A stretch of 64,000 nt of DNA. Source: Bugulina stolonifera (lineage: Eukaryota; Bryozoa; Gymnolaemata; Cheilostomatida; Bugulidae). The notes under the pieces are model-generated. The model was not told the DNA's origin. It searched no databases and worked only from the letters and a program-made list of their open reading frames with translations. Positions 37,670 through 48,572 of this stretch are shown piece after piece (the stretch's first letter is position 1; each line of letters starts with the position of its first letter). The DNA is taken from the NCBI GenBank assembly GCA_935421135.1, contig OW285194.1, positions 3,429,876 to 3,493,875 of the forward strand, given 5' to 3'. The translations under genes and the position numbers were made by a program.

Positions 37670-39199
37670 GTAATGAGGGTATATAGTATATATAGTATAT
37701 AGTTATATAGTAGGCTAGTTATATTTTCGTGGGTGTCTTACATGAAGGATATACCCACGCACATACATGATTACCCTACATTCTAGTCATATGTGGGAGG
37801 TCACTGTTATTGGATAGCTTCAGTAGCTCATTTCATTGGAGGTGAGTAGAGAAGTAAAATTCATAGGCATGTACACCATGTGGAAGATATTAGTTGAAGG
37901 GAAGATGACTCCAATATAAAACTAATATGTTCTAGAATGCGGTTACATAACATTTGAGCTGGCCTGCAGCAGGGCACGGTACTCTCATTAATTTTGATAT
38001 TAACACTACTAAGCATACATTTTATAATATATGTTTAGTAGTGCTAATATTGTAATGGTCAGGACACTATTATTTGCTTTATAGGGCCACTCCACGGGGA
38101 TTGATCGAATATGCGCGCTGGTCCAACTCAGATTCTTTTGAAAACTCGCAGGTAGAAAAAGCAACCTTGAATTAGTGGGAAATCGCCAATTTTTTTTCTA
38201 TTTGACTCCTGTGGTTCCGGCAGCAGCTCGTTGAAAGGTGGGAAAATGTGGTAGGGACAACTCCAAATGGACTTTTTTGAAATTCCTGAACATTCAAATT
38301 ATTACTGTGGCCACTGTATGATACTTAGAGCTACAATTTTTGTTACATATATACTTTTATATACGTGTTCCAGCTTCATTACTCATTCAAACCTGTATGT
38401 TCAACATATTGAGGGTCAGAGGTCACTGAAAGTACCTCTCGGAGCAAGTTTGACCCAAATTCACTGAAAATCGACCAAATAAACACTGCTGGATATGTTG
38501 AACAGAAAGCTGATATACAATAATTAAGGATTAGAGGAGCTCAACACAAGGATAAATGAATTTTTGAGAACAAAAAAAAACTCTCCAAAATAAACTGTAT
38601 GGCGAAAGCGGCTCAAATTCAACATGGCCATCGTTCGAGTTGGCGTTTTGGGGTGTTATTCAAGGCTAAATCTACAAAACTTAATAGTGAAAATTAATGG
38701 TGAAAATGTTGCTATATATACATTGTACGATTCACACATTTAGATTCCATTTCTGCAATAAGCACTTTGTCTTTTTGGGTCTAAAGGGCTGAATTCTCAG
38801 ATTCAAGTTTTACATACCACATTCGCTATTATAATATAGTGACTATAATTATCGCCAATGCAGTTAATTGGCTATGGCCGTAAAGGTCAGTCAAGATTTA
38901 ATTTGAGGTGCAATTTGGGACTTGGCCTGGTTATGCAACCTACTTTGTGAGGAAAAATGGTTGAAATCCGTTTTAATAGCCTGAAAATGCAGTTTTGTTA
39001 ACTGTGTCATTACTAATTCTTTCACACGTTTGTTAAATGAGGCAGGACTGGAGCAATTGACCAATCAGAAATCTGCAACTAGCGATTCTACTTTCGAGAA
39101 AGTTTTCAGAACATTTGCACTTCCGCCAAGCCTCTTTCAATATCATTACTACTTGGATTTCTCTTTCAACTACTTTGATTAAAATATAGTACAATATTA
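37670..39199. other. Spacer with hairpin and LTR-end fragment
   Basis: A hairpin at about 38000-38053 has arms atattaacactactaa and ttagtagtgctaatat. Immediately after, tgtaatggtcaggaca (about 38054) equals the start of the minus-strand LTR that ends at 49593. The rest is unexplained. The continuation of the five-exon gene was not found. Confidence 0.45.
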
Positions 39200-39421
39200 A
39201 TGACCAGAGTTAATGCATCAGTTGAACAAATTTATTTATTTATTAATAATTTAGAACAATTTCCTGCAATATGGGATAGCAGACTCCCATTATTTTGCAA
39301 TAAACAGGCTAAGCAAACTGCGCTAACAACTTTAGGGGAGCTGATAGGGCTGACTACTGAGAAAGTTGAAAAAATTTACAATGCACACAGGAAGTACTTT
39401 AAAGGAGTGAGTATAAAATAA
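39200..39421 (+). pseudogene. MADF-like DNA-binding ORF of a Harbinger-type element
   Basis: 73 residues from ATG 39200. EQIYLFINNLEQFPAIWDSR followed by KQAKQTALTTLGELIGLT and then VEKIYNAHRKYFKG matches the shape of a MADF (Adf-1 type, Myb/SANT-like) domain: an acidic and aromatic first helix with the P-x-[IL]-W-D motif, then L-x-x-L-G-L. PIF/Harbinger transposons carry such a second protein beside the transposase. A donor-like gtgagt (39404) suggests the coding region continued by splicing. It is placed head to head against transposase exons on the other strand. Confidence 0.55.
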
Positions 39422-39559
39422 TTCTGTAACTACATGTAAACTTTCTGCTAATTTAATTTTTCATGGGTAAATAGGAGTTAAATGAAGTATTTATTCCCAA
39501 CAGGGGTAGCTCTGTATCATCTGTGTTTTATTGTTATTCAGGAATACAATCGCACATTT

Positions 39560-40017
39560 GAGCAGCCATCTCATTTAACTTTAGTAAGATTAATGTCGAT
39601 TGGTCCGTGAAATATTCTCCACATTGCTGCTAGTCTTCCAAATGCATTCTCTATAATATATAGGGTAACTAGTGATATAGCATATCAAGCAATTATTTTT
39701 TCAAAACGCTCTTTTGAAGTTGTCTTCCTACATTGTACAAACATAACTTTGTTCACTGCATGGCCTTAGAATGGCAAAATAATATATATAAATGCGTCGT
39801 TTAGATACATACCTACTATCTTTCTTACTCAACTAAGCCTATAGTTGTAGACAAGGCGATCATGATCTAGCTGCTGTGTTGCTCTAGGATAGGGCTTCAT
39901 AAGGTATAACTTGAGAGGAAAAGCCTCATCTCCAACGAAGTGATAAGGCACAGCATCAGTCGTGAGAGGGAGTGGTGTTGGTGGGGGTGCACCAATGCTT
40001 CTATTTTCGAACATCCT
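39560..40017 (-). pseudogene. PIF/Harbinger transposase remnant (DDE_4 type)
   Basis: After the acceptor gatttgcag, minus-strand 40017-39829 encodes PYHFVGDEAFPLKLYLMKPY and LDHDRLVYNYRLS. This is the family's [VL]GDEAFPL...PYP...NYRLS block containing the third catalytic region. Lower on the same strand, about 39660-39570 gives ENAFGRLAAMWRIFHGPI, the usual continuation, which then hits a stop. The intervening ~170 bases would be an intron. Earlier catalytic blocks are missing, so this is a dead remnant. Confidence 0.75.
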
Positions 40018-40145
40018 CTGCAAATCAGAGTTTTAGGCACTAAAGTAACGAAAAAAAGATACTGTTTTTCTACATGGTTTGCTTGTCGGTTGAGAGTCGT
40101 ACACATAGATGCGGGGAATAGCAAACCCCTCCTACTATAATCATG

Positions 40146-40464
40146 AGTAGCTTAAGATTGCAGCCCGCTGAACTGGGGACTACTGTAATGTGGGGGTGGG
40201 GCTGGGGGGTTGACGGTGGGGTCATAGATCCACACTAACCCAAGCTCAACGTAGGCAACACCATGCAATCATATGGGTGTGCTTAAGTGCTAGGTAAGGT
40301 GTGTCATACATGGGTAAGGAAAGACAACTCTATGCTCTGTGCTCATCTAGCATAGGGTAGCCAACATCAGATCAGAAATACACGTATTATATATATGTAA
40401 ATCTGTAGATCTGAAGTATACGATAGTTACTATACATATCAATGTAATTACAGTAGGCTGGTCA
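40146..40464. repeat. Duplicated spacer block, left of the copia insertion
   Basis: Matches 7150-7457. The block resumes at 45041 after the inserted element. Confidence 0.8.
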
Positions 40465-40783
40465 TGTTAGGATAGTGTAATACACAATTGTCAATTGATG
40501 GCTTTCATATGACAGTCTCTGTGCCTTACATGTAATTACTACTTGCTGTTTATCCTATATATTAACCTCAACGTTTGTCATGCTTTTATACTGAGTTTAA
40601 CCTGATTGGTCAATTGTAACTTCTGTATTGTTTTTAGTACTAGCCTTAATTACTTGCACATGTTTTTATTACTTGCCTCTGTCTGTGTTCTAAGTCCTTT
40701 GTCATGAGTTGACTTTTGTGCTGTTGTTGAATACATAGTGGATACACCATAAGATCAACTGCTAACACAAGTGACTGCTAACA
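40465..40783 (+). repeat. Copia element 5' LTR
   Basis: 319 bp, starts TGTTAGGATAG and ends GACTGCTAACA. Confidence 0.93.
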
Positions 40784-40797
40784 GGTTATGGGCCCAG
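40784..40797 (+). other. Half-tRNA primer site (initiator tRNA-Met)
   Basis: ggttatgggcccag directly follows the LTR. It is complementary to the anticodon stem-loop of eukaryotic initiator tRNA-Met (ctgggcccataacc), not to a tRNA 3' end. The same unusual priming is known for Drosophila copia. Confidence 0.85.
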
Positions 40798-40803
40798 ATC
40801 ACT

Positions 40804-43800
40804 ATGGATAGTAAAGGTGCATCAATCGTATTGTTGAATGGAACTAACTATCCCACATGGAAAGTACAGTGTCGCATGGTGTTAATCAGAGATGGTGTAT
40901 GGGGCATTGTGAATGGTTCTCAGCAGGCACCGGAGTCAACGGATGTGGATAAGCGGGCTAAGTTTATGGCACGTAGTGACAAGGCGTTAGCTACGATTGT
41001 GCTGAGTATTGAGCCATCATTGCTGTATCTGCTTGGAGACCCTGTTGATCCAGTGGTTGTGTGGAATGCCTTGCAAGACCAGTTTCAAAAGAAAACCTGG
41101 GCTAACAAACTTGCACTGAGGAGAAGGTTGAACTCGCTCAGCCTACAAGATGGCAACTGTGTGACAGACCACATAAAATCTATGACTGAAGTTTTTAGTG
41201 AGTTAGCTGTGATTGGAGCACCAATGGAGGAGGAAGATAAGGTTGTGACATTATTGGCGAGTCTCCCGGAGTCGTACAGTGTTTTAGTCACTGCTTTGGA
41301 AGCTAATGCTGAAGTGCCTAAGATGGAGGTTGTGACAGAGCGGCTCCTTCACGAGGAACGGAAAATACAAGCCAGAGCTAATGGAGCTCATGATGGTGAA
41401 GAGACTGCAATGATGGTTCGGAAGAAGAACAAACACCAGAAAGGACCACAGTGTTATAGGTGTGAGGAGTTTGGCCATATTGCCAGAAACTGCCCGGAAA
41501 ATGATAATTCCCGTCATCAAAAATCAAAGAAAGAAAAAGGGAAACACAGAGGAAAGAAATCGAAGCACAAAGCACACAAAGCCAAGGCTACATGGAGCAG
41601 TGAAAGCAGTAGTAGTGATGAATCTGCTGGTCTGATAGTCCAACATGCACTATCAACAAGATGCGAGTCAGGTAATGATTGGATTGTTGATAGCGGGGCA
41701 ACTTGCCACATGTGCCAGGACAAAGAAATCTTCTGTTCTTACCAAGAATTAGAGAAACCGGTGAAGGTTACTCTAGGTGACGGTAGGCAACTGAAGGCAT
41801 TGGGGCAAGGAGATGTGACAATCAAGGTCAACATGAAGTCAGGAAAACACAGGAGGATGCGTCTGCATGATGTTTTGTTGGTGCCTGGACTCTCATACAA
41901 CTTACTCAGTGTTGCAAAAGCTTCGGAGTATGGGAAGACTACGGTCTTTGACCAGACTGGAGGTGAGATAAGAGGTAGTAATGGTGACGTTGTGGCATAT
42001 GCAGACAGAGTAGGGAGCCTGTTCCGGATTCGGTGCTCTTTGGGTGAACCGGAAGCGCTCTTAGCCAAGAGTGATCCTGTATTGTGGCATCAAAGGTATG
42101 GTCATCTTGGCTGGGATAGGATGAACACACTGTCTAAGAAAGGTATGGTGAATGGTTTTGGCTATAAACCTAGCCTGAATAATCGCTTCTGTGAACCTTG
42201 TGTCGAAGGAAAGCAGACAAGAAGTAGCTTCAAAGTGAAATCAGATATACAAAGCAGAGAACCACTCGAGTTGGTCCATTCTGATGTATGTGGTAAAATG
42301 GGAGTACCATCACTCAGTGGATCTGAGTATGTGGTTACCTTTGTTGATGACAAGACAAGATTCACATGGACCTACATGATCAGAAAGAAGAGTGAGGTTT
42401 TTAAAAAATTCAAAGAGTGGAAAGCTGTGGCTGAGAAGAGTGTTGGAGCAAGTCTGAGGACCTTGCGAACTGACAATGGAGGTGAATATGTCTCAAAAGA
42501 GTTTGAAGACTACTTGAAAACACAAGGTATCAGACATGAGTACACTATCCCCAAGACTCCTGAGCAAAATGGAGTAGCTGAACGTCTGAACCGAACCCTT
42601 GGAGAAAGGGTACGCTGCATGTTGTCAGATTCTGGGTTGCCAAGGGTATTCTGGGCGGATACTTTTGCCACGGCAACATATTTGCATAATCGCAGCCCCA
42701 CAAAACCATTGGGAATTATAACCCCCTTTGAAGCTTGGACTGGCATGAAGCCAACAGTGGGACACCTGAGGCGCTTTGGATGTGCAGCTTATGCACACAT
42801 TCCAAAAGATGAGCGGTCCAAGCTAGATCCCAAGTCCAGGAAATGCATTCATCTTGGCTATGGGACTCAGGTCAAGGGGTATAGACTTTATGACCAGATG
42901 AGAAGGAGAGTCTTTTACAGCAGAGATGTAAAATTCGACGAAGGTAGTCTAGGCTACACTACATATGAGGAAATAGATAGCACAAAGAAAGTCAAAGAGA
43001 CCAAAGCAACATTTGATGAAGAAATCATTGAGGCTCAGTCTGAGACTGTGGAACAAGACGCTCAGTTTAGAAGGTCCAGTCGAGAGAGAAAGCAGACTGA
43101 GTTCTATGGTGAGAGAGTCAGTGTAGCTAATGATACCAAGCACGAACCAGAACCGATGACATACGATGAAGCTGTGAAAGGTAGAGATAAGAAGAAATGG
43201 TTGCATGCAATGAAGAAGGAGTTAGAATCATTGGAGAGCAATGATGTATGGGATCTAGTTGAGCTGCCAGCAGGAAGGAAAGTGGTTGGAAGCAAATGGG
43301 TGTATAAAGTCAAGAGGGATGCAGAAGGTAATATTGAGAGATATAAAGCAAGACTTGTGGCACGAGGTTTCACCCAAAAGTTTGGAGAGGACTATGATGA
43401 AACATTTAGCCCTGTTGTCAGATTCGAATCTTTCAGGGCACTGATGGCCCTTGCTGCAAAGTATAAACTCCAACTGCATCAAATGGATGTCACCACCGCC
43501 TTCTTGCATGGTGTTTTAGAAGAAGAGGTCTTCTTGAGGCAGCCAGATGGTTTCATACAGAAGGGTAAGGGTAAGGATATGGTGTACAAGGTGAAGAAGA
43601 GCTTGTATGGCCTAAAGCAATCCCCACGCTGCTGGAATGCTGCCCTGGATGAGAAACTGATCAATATGGGATTTACTCAGACTGGTGCTGATCCATGTCT
43701 GTACATGAAGTCAGCGAAAGTACCTGTGTATCTTGCAGTATACGTTGATGATCTGGTGATTGCAGCAGAGGAGGTGTCAGAGATAAACACTATCAAGAAA

Positions 43801-44709
43801 CAGCTCAAGAGTTTCTTTGACATGAAAGATATGGGACCACTGCATCACTTTCTCGGAATGAAAATCGCTCAGGACGATATAACAGGCGATGTCTTGATTG
43901 GCCAAGGACGTTATATCCGTGATATTCTGAAGAAATATGGAATGGAAAATTCCAAGCCTGCCCCAACCCCGATGGATCCTGGTTTAAAGCTTAGAAGTAC
44001 GACAAACGATGAGGCGGTTGTGGACCAAGAGGCGTATCAGTCAGTTGTTGGAAGTCTACTGTATCTAAGCATAGCCTCTCGACCTGACATTGCCTACGCA
44101 GTTAGTTGTGCTGCAAGGTACACCTCTAAACCTACGAGTACGCACTGGGCTCTTGTGAAAAGAATTCTACGATACCTCAATGGAACTCTTGACCTTGGGT
44201 TGAGATACACCAGTGACGGAACGAGAGGAGAGATATTGGCTGCTTTCTGCGATGCAGATTGGGCTGGAGACCTGGACGAACGTAAGTCCACATCGGGCTA
44301 CGTTCTGATGCTGAGCAATGCTGCTGTGTCTTGGAAAAGCAAAAAACAAACTGTCATTGCTCTCTCTACTGCTGAAGCCGAGTATGTTGCTCTCAGTGCA
44401 GCTACACAAGAGGTGAGCTGGATGAGGAAGTTGTTAGATGAACTAGGCGAGAACCCAGATGTCCCTACAAGCATACACGAAGACAACCAAAGTGCGATGG
44501 CTATTGCTGCTAATCCTGTTAGTCACAATCGGACAAAACACATAGACATTAAATACCACTATGTCAGACAAGCCGTACAAGAGAACGTAATCAAGCTGGA
44601 ATACTGTCCCACATCAGATATGGTTGCTGACGTGCTCACCAAGCCTGTGTATACCGAAACATTCAAAAGACTGAGAGATAGACTCGGCCTTGTGCCAATT
44701 GTGAATTAA
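40804..44709 (+). CDS. Copia Gag-Pol polyprotein (intact)
   Basis: 1301 residues from ATG 40804, the first ATG after the primer site; the frame stays open upstream into the LTR without an ATG. In order: Gag (LNGTNYPTWK near residue 10-19); CCHC knuckle C217, C220, H225, C230; aspartic protease D296-S297-G298; integrase zinc site H429, H434, C463, C466 and catalytic D494, D557, E593 (DD35E spacing); reverse transcriptase D895 and YVDD at 980-983; RNase H around D1150 and D1152 with KSTSGY and STAEAEYVA. The order PR-IN-RT-RH defines Ty1/copia. The protein makes virus-like particles, copies the RNA and inserts the DNA. No stop, frameshift or missing catalytic residue was seen. The stop overlaps the purine tract before the 3' LTR. 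Confidence 0.95.
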   Translation: MDSKGASIVLLNGTNYPTWKVQCRMVLIRDGVWGIVNGSQQAPESTDVDKRAKFMARSDKALATIVLSIEPSLLYLLGDPVDPVVVWNALQDQFQKKTWANKLALRRRLNSLSLQDGNCVTDHIKSMTEVFSELAVIGAPMEEEDKVVTLLASLPESYSVLVTALEANAEVPKMEVVTERLLHEERKIQARANGAHDGEETAMMVRKKNKHQKGPQCYRCEEFGHIARNCPENDNSRHQKSKKEKGKHRGKKSKHKAHKAKATWSSESSSSDESAGLIVQHALSTRCESGNDWIVDSGATCHMCQDKEIFCSYQELEKPVKVTLGDGRQLKALGQGDVTIKVNMKSGKHRRMRLHDVLLVPGLSYNLLSVAKASEYGKTTVFDQTGGEIRGSNGDVVAYADRVGSLFRIRCSLGEPEALLAKSDPVLWHQRYGHLGWDRMNTLSKKGMVNGFGYKPSLNNRFCEPCVEGKQTRSSFKVKSDIQSREPLELVHSDVCGKMGVPSLSGSEYVVTFVDDKTRFTWTYMIRKKSEVFKKFKEWKAVAEKSVGASLRTLRTDNGGEYVSKEFEDYLKTQGIRHEYTIPKTPEQNGVAERLNRTLGERVRCMLSDSGLPRVFWADTFATATYLHNRSPTKPLGIITPFEAWTGMKPTVGHLRRFGCAAYAHIPKDERSKLDPKSRKCIHLGYGTQVKGYRLYDQMRRRVFYSRDVKFDEGSLGYTTYEEIDSTKKVKETKATFDEEIIEAQSETVEQDAQFRRSSRERKQTEFYGERVSVANDTKHEPEPMTYDEAVKGRDKKKWLHAMKKELESLESNDVWDLVELPAGRKVVGSKWVYKVKRDAEGNIERYKARLVARGFTQKFGEDYDETFSPVVRFESFRALMALAAKYKLQLHQMDVTTAFLHGVLEEEVFLRQPDGFIQKGKGKDMVYKVKKSLYGLKQSPRCWNAALDEKLINMGFTQTGADPCLYMKSAKVPVYLAVYVDDLVIAAEEVSEINTIKKQLKSFFDMKDMGPLHHFLGMKIAQDDITGDVLIGQGRYIRDILKKYGMENSKPAPTPMDPGLKLRSTTNDEAVVDQEAYQSVVGSLLYLSIASRPDIAYAVSCAARYTSKPTSTHWALVKRILRYLNGTLDLGLRYTSDGTRGEILAAFCDADWAGDLDERKSTSGYVLMLSNAAVSWKSKKQTVIALSTAEAEYVALSAATQEVSWMRKLLDELGENPDVPTSIHEDNQSAMAIAANPVSHNRTKHIDIKYHYVRQAVQENVIKLEYCPTSDMVADVLTKPVYTETFKRLRDRLGLVPIVN

Positions 44710-44716
44710 GAAGGAG

Positions 44717-45035
44717 TGTTAGGATAGTGTAATACACAATTGTCAATTGATGGCTTTCATATGACAGTCTCTGTGCCTTACATGTAACTACTACTTGCTG
44801 TTTGTCCTATATATTAACCTCAACGTTTGTCATGCTTTTATACTGAGTTTAACCTGATTGGTCAATTGTAACTTCTGTATTGTTTTTAGTACTAGCCTTA
44901 ATTACTTGCACATGTTTTTATTACTTGCCTCTGTCTGTGTTCTAAGTCCTTTGTCATGAGTTGACTTTTGTGCTGTTGTTGAATACATAGTGGATACACC
45001 ATAAGATCAACTGCTAACACAAGTGACTGCTAACA
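44717..45035 (+). repeat. Copia element 3' LTR
   Basis: 319 bp, two differences from the 5' LTR; ends TAACA before the target duplicate GGTCA. Confidence 0.93.
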
Positions 45036-45040
45036 GGTCA

Positions 45041-45824
45041 TACATGTAAATTTTTCGGCGTCTTACAAAAATTACATAGCACTTCCACAGCACGGATACT
45101 ACAGAAATCCTCTGCATCTACACGTACTTCAAGGCTAGTTTAGGTAACTTTGCTTATATGTTGTCCAAAAGTGGATCGATGATAATTATATTCTACAAGA
45201 TTTTATTTCGAGTTTCGAGTCTGACAGCAGGTTAGGACATGCCTCACTTGAGTGGCTGGCAATCCATGTTATACTCATGATGGCCACCTTCCCCAATTGC
45301 GAAAAAGCCAATAGATAGACTCAATCTAATAACGATCCAACCTGCACTAGCCACTGTAATAGACATAGAGTTACATGTAGTTAGTAGAGACATCCGTGAA
45401 TGCAGTCTAGTTGTGAAAGAATGAAAATACATGTGTGAGTCAGAGAACTGTAAGGCAAAAGAGCGTCTTATGGTAGAAATCTAGCTGCAAAATTTTGATT
45501 CTCTTGCTATGTTCTAACTTTGTGAAAATTTTCATCTCTTCAGGGTTACATTTTTATCTGAGCTCAGCATTAAAAGTTACAGAACCAGATAGTTAAACAT
45601 CAAAATATTGGCTGATTTGACCTGCTTGTGAGAGAGTTCGGTGGCTAATACATACAAGTATTTGGTAGATAATAATGCGCAGAGACACCTTTAGAACATA
45701 ACACAACTATGCATGTTACGGCCAATTATGTCTAACAGAGCTCTCTGAACATCAACAAAGTTTAGAATCCCTATGTGTAGTCAAAACTTTTGTATGGCAG
45801 TAAAAATTGGCCCCTTATAAGGAA
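45041..45824. repeat. Duplicated spacer block, right of the copia insertion
   Basis: Continues the match to 7460-8090 (cttacaaaaattacatag, ctacagaaatcct, aaacatcaaaatattggc). No gene seen. Confidence 0.75.
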
Positions 45825-46080
45825 ATGTGGTTCATCAGAAGAATATTGGGAATATCCTGGAAAGAGAGGAAAACAAATGAAGCATTGTTAATGCAAGCAA
45901 TGTTAAAATATTACTATTAAGAACAATAAGAAAGAGGAAACCACAGTTTATGGGTGATGTATATCGACCAAACGGTCTGAAGCATCTTACTTTAGCAGGG
46001 AAAATGGAGGGTAAGCGTAGCAGAGGCAAACAAAGAATAAAATACATCCATGTAGATAGTTTGAATAACTGGGTATCAGG
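45825..46080 (+). pseudogene. LINE reverse transcriptase 3' coding remnant
   Basis: MWFIRRILGISWKERKTNEA is followed, one frame over, by RTIRKRKPQFMGDVYRPNGL and KMEGKRSRGKQRI...DSLNNWV. This is the typical C-terminal tail of non-LTR retrotransposon polymerases. There is a stop and frameshift at about 45920. It has no counterpart recognised in the 7-12 kb block, so it probably inserted here separately. Confidence 0.75.
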
Positions 46081-46489
46081 AGGAAACATTAAGCAAGGAA
46101 ACATAAATTTCATGAAAAGAAAAGAGGTAGCGAATACGTAGAGATGATATCTTTAGCCAGTGGCAACTGGAAGTAAATATAATTGAACAAAACACTCAAA
46201 TAATGCAACTGATAAAGTTCAAATCCATTGTTAATTCAGATATCATGCAGGTAAGCCGGATGATAATTGATTTGTAACACTGGGTGGTGAGACTGAACAA
46301 TGTCCAAAGCCAGTATTATGATATGAAGCAGGAATGAAAGTTTATAAAATGTAGAACTGGCATAAAGTAGTTTAAATAAAACAATTAGTCATTGTGCATG
46401 TATTTTGAAGAGGTTTGTCTTGAAGTGATTAGTCAAGTAGTTACATTATTTGATTGTTTGGAAGCTATTAGGTTAATGGTTCAGATGGG

Positions 46490-46497
46490 TATATAAG
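46490..46497 (+). promoter_or_regulatory. TATA box of defensin-like copy 4
   Basis: TATATAAG in the shared context ttaggttaatggttcagatg followed by ggtatataagtgac, about 63 bases before the ATG. Confidence 0.7.
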
Positions 46498-46559
46498 TGA
46501 CTATCACAGTCATATTAACTGATATTCAGGAATCAACTTTTGAGGGATATTCCAGCACA

Positions 46560-47732
46560 ATGAATTTCAATACATTATACTACGTAGTAACTGTGGGAAT
46601 CTTACTCTATGTAATGTGCGGTGAGTGAATCAGTGTACTTATAAGTTAAAGTGTGTTTGTAACATGTGAAAGGGTATTATTAAAAGTTGGCGGTCATGAT
46701 AGACATTCTCTACATTTATTTGAGTAGGGAAGTACACTCCTTTCCGTGATATAGCATTAGAATTTTATGTAACTGTATTATTTTGAAACAAAATCACGTT
46801 TTATCAATCACATGACCTACGATAGGGTGACTGTCTCACAGCGTCTATCTGTAATAATAATAATTATTAACAACAATGAATTTCTAAGTTGACTTTGAAG
46901 GAAATGTTTAAAAAAATTGAGGAAGTGCCTGATGTGTGATTCACCATGATAAGTAGAATCAATTATATATTATTACGTTAAAGCAATCGAAACTTTGGCA
47001 CCTTTAAATTGTTATGCAAGCCTAATACATTGTAGTTGTGATAAACAGTGTTTGATAATTTTATCAAATAATGGCAACGGTTTTCGACTGAATTTTTACT
47101 CAGCTAGTGTGTAAGTGCAGGGTAACAGCAAGTAAGTTTCCTTCTTGTATGCTTGTCTGACATTAAGTGCATGCAGACATATGTGATAATTTAACATTGA
47201 CACCAAAGGTTTACACCTCTACAATGTAGTTATTCCAGGGTGTGTATACATCATCGTAAATGTACATGTAGTTAGTGTACGAGGTACAGAATCACAATCG
47301 GGTCGCCAGATATTAAGTATAAATGTACTGCTTATAGAAATCAAAAAGGCAATTTATATGTAGAGCAAGTTGAGTGCCTGAAGCTGGACTTAAATGTTCT
47401 GTTTTGGCACTTGGAGTATAGTTCAACTTAATGGGCACACTTACAAGTCATGTAAGTTATTGATTGTAATTTATATATACAATGTACAATATATCCATTC
47501 ACCACATGATGGTCTCTGTATTGGTACAGGCAATGTTAAAGGCAATGAAGGTTGTCCAGGTGACGACAGGAGGTGTGCTCGAGCATGTCGTAGATTGAAG
47601 CGTGACTTGACTGGAGGTTGCTCTAATGTTGTAAGGAGGATTTGTCTGTGCAGAGGACCCGATGGATGGTGGAATGGCTACCGTGTCTTGAGATTGGGAC
47701 AGGAAATTTCAGAAACATTTTCACGAAACTAA
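46560..47732 (+). CDS. Defensin-like secreted peptide, copy 4 (CS-alpha-beta)
   Basis: Exon 1 at 46560-46620 (61 bases, donor gtgagt); intron 46621-47529; exon 2 at 47530-47732 after ttggtacag; phase 1 throughout; 87 residues. The signal part is MNFNTLYYVVTVGILLYVMC. Exon 2 has all six cysteines with spacing x6, x3, x10, x7, x1 (CPGDDRRCARAC, then GGC...CLC). A very basic helix segment (RRLKR) and the tail DGWWNGYRVLRL follow. It is the close paralogue of copy 3 at 10183, including intron length (909 against 908 bases) and flanks, but keeps cysteine 3. The net positive charge suits membrane-active antimicrobial peptides, though activity is unproven. Confidence 0.87.
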
Positions 47733-48572
47733 CTATGTTAGTATTACGTCTCGATACCCCTACTAGCCTATCTACAGCACTTTTAGTAGTAGCTAACAGA
47801 TGCTAAACTCAACAAGAGTAGTCTCAAACTTTTTTAAAATAACCATAGTTATGTCAGCATTGGGAGTTATTTCCACCTAGCTTTTCGTCCATTTTCAAAG
47901 TCCTTTTTTGGTTAGCTCACCTCTGACACGCAGAAAGAATATCGAGTTCACACAGCTGTTTTATAAGAAATACAGTGTTCATTCAGTAAAACAGATACTA
48001 GCAATAGTAGCACTACAGTCTACAGTTTCAAATAATTAGGCATGTGATTCATGAAAATAAAAAGTAGCCTATATTCACCAATAAAATTTATTGTCTAGGA
48101 ATATTAACTAACTTTTATTCCACAAACCCATCAGCTGCTACTAGGCTCTCTAATGGTGTATTCAACTCAGAACTTCAAAACTTCAGTACAGTTCACCTAC
48201 ATGTACATTGTATGAATGACTTTGTGGTCACCAGATGTTGCTGTCATACAATAACTATATAATAATCAGCAGTTACATGAAATTAAAAGGTCTGTTTCGC
48301 TGTATCATGCGATGCTGAGTGGAAATTTAGCCGAGTCCATGAAATGGATAGAAATCTAAATATACATAATATTGTTCGATGTAACTCAAGTATACCAGCC
48401 AAAGTTAGATGGTCAGTAGCACTATAACATAATTATCATACCATGAATATTTGTAGGCACTAAGTTCATGAATAATGAAGAGTAATACATTGCCGCTGTG
48501 TTGGCAGGTTTGATGGGGGTAGTAGAGACAGCGAATAGCAGACCTCCTGCACTATTTCGGTAGTTTGCAGAC
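47733..48572. repeat. Downstream duplicated block of copy 4
   Basis: Matches 11349-12240. It ends where an LTR begins (48573); the paralogue reads on as gactgtagatccaagg. No gene seen. Confidence 0.7.

Larger units (their letters stand above)
40465..45035 (+). mobile_element. Ty1/copia retrotransposon, structurally complete
   Basis: LTRs at 40465-40783 and 44717-45035 (319 bp each, two differences: a T/C and an A/G about 25 bases apart). The 5-bp target duplication GGTCA lies at 40460-40464 and 45036-45040. The half-tRNA primer site is at 40784-40797 and the purine tract aagaaggag at 44708-44716. One Gag-Pol ORF is uninterrupted. The duplicated block at about 7457 shows the empty site. All parts needed for transposition appear present, so the insertion is recent and possibly still active. 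Confidence 0.95.

Noticed and set aside
40771..40803. Extension of the copia ORF into the LTR (GTG start)
   Set aside because: No ATG in this part and it overlaps the primer binding site; the first ATG is at 40804.
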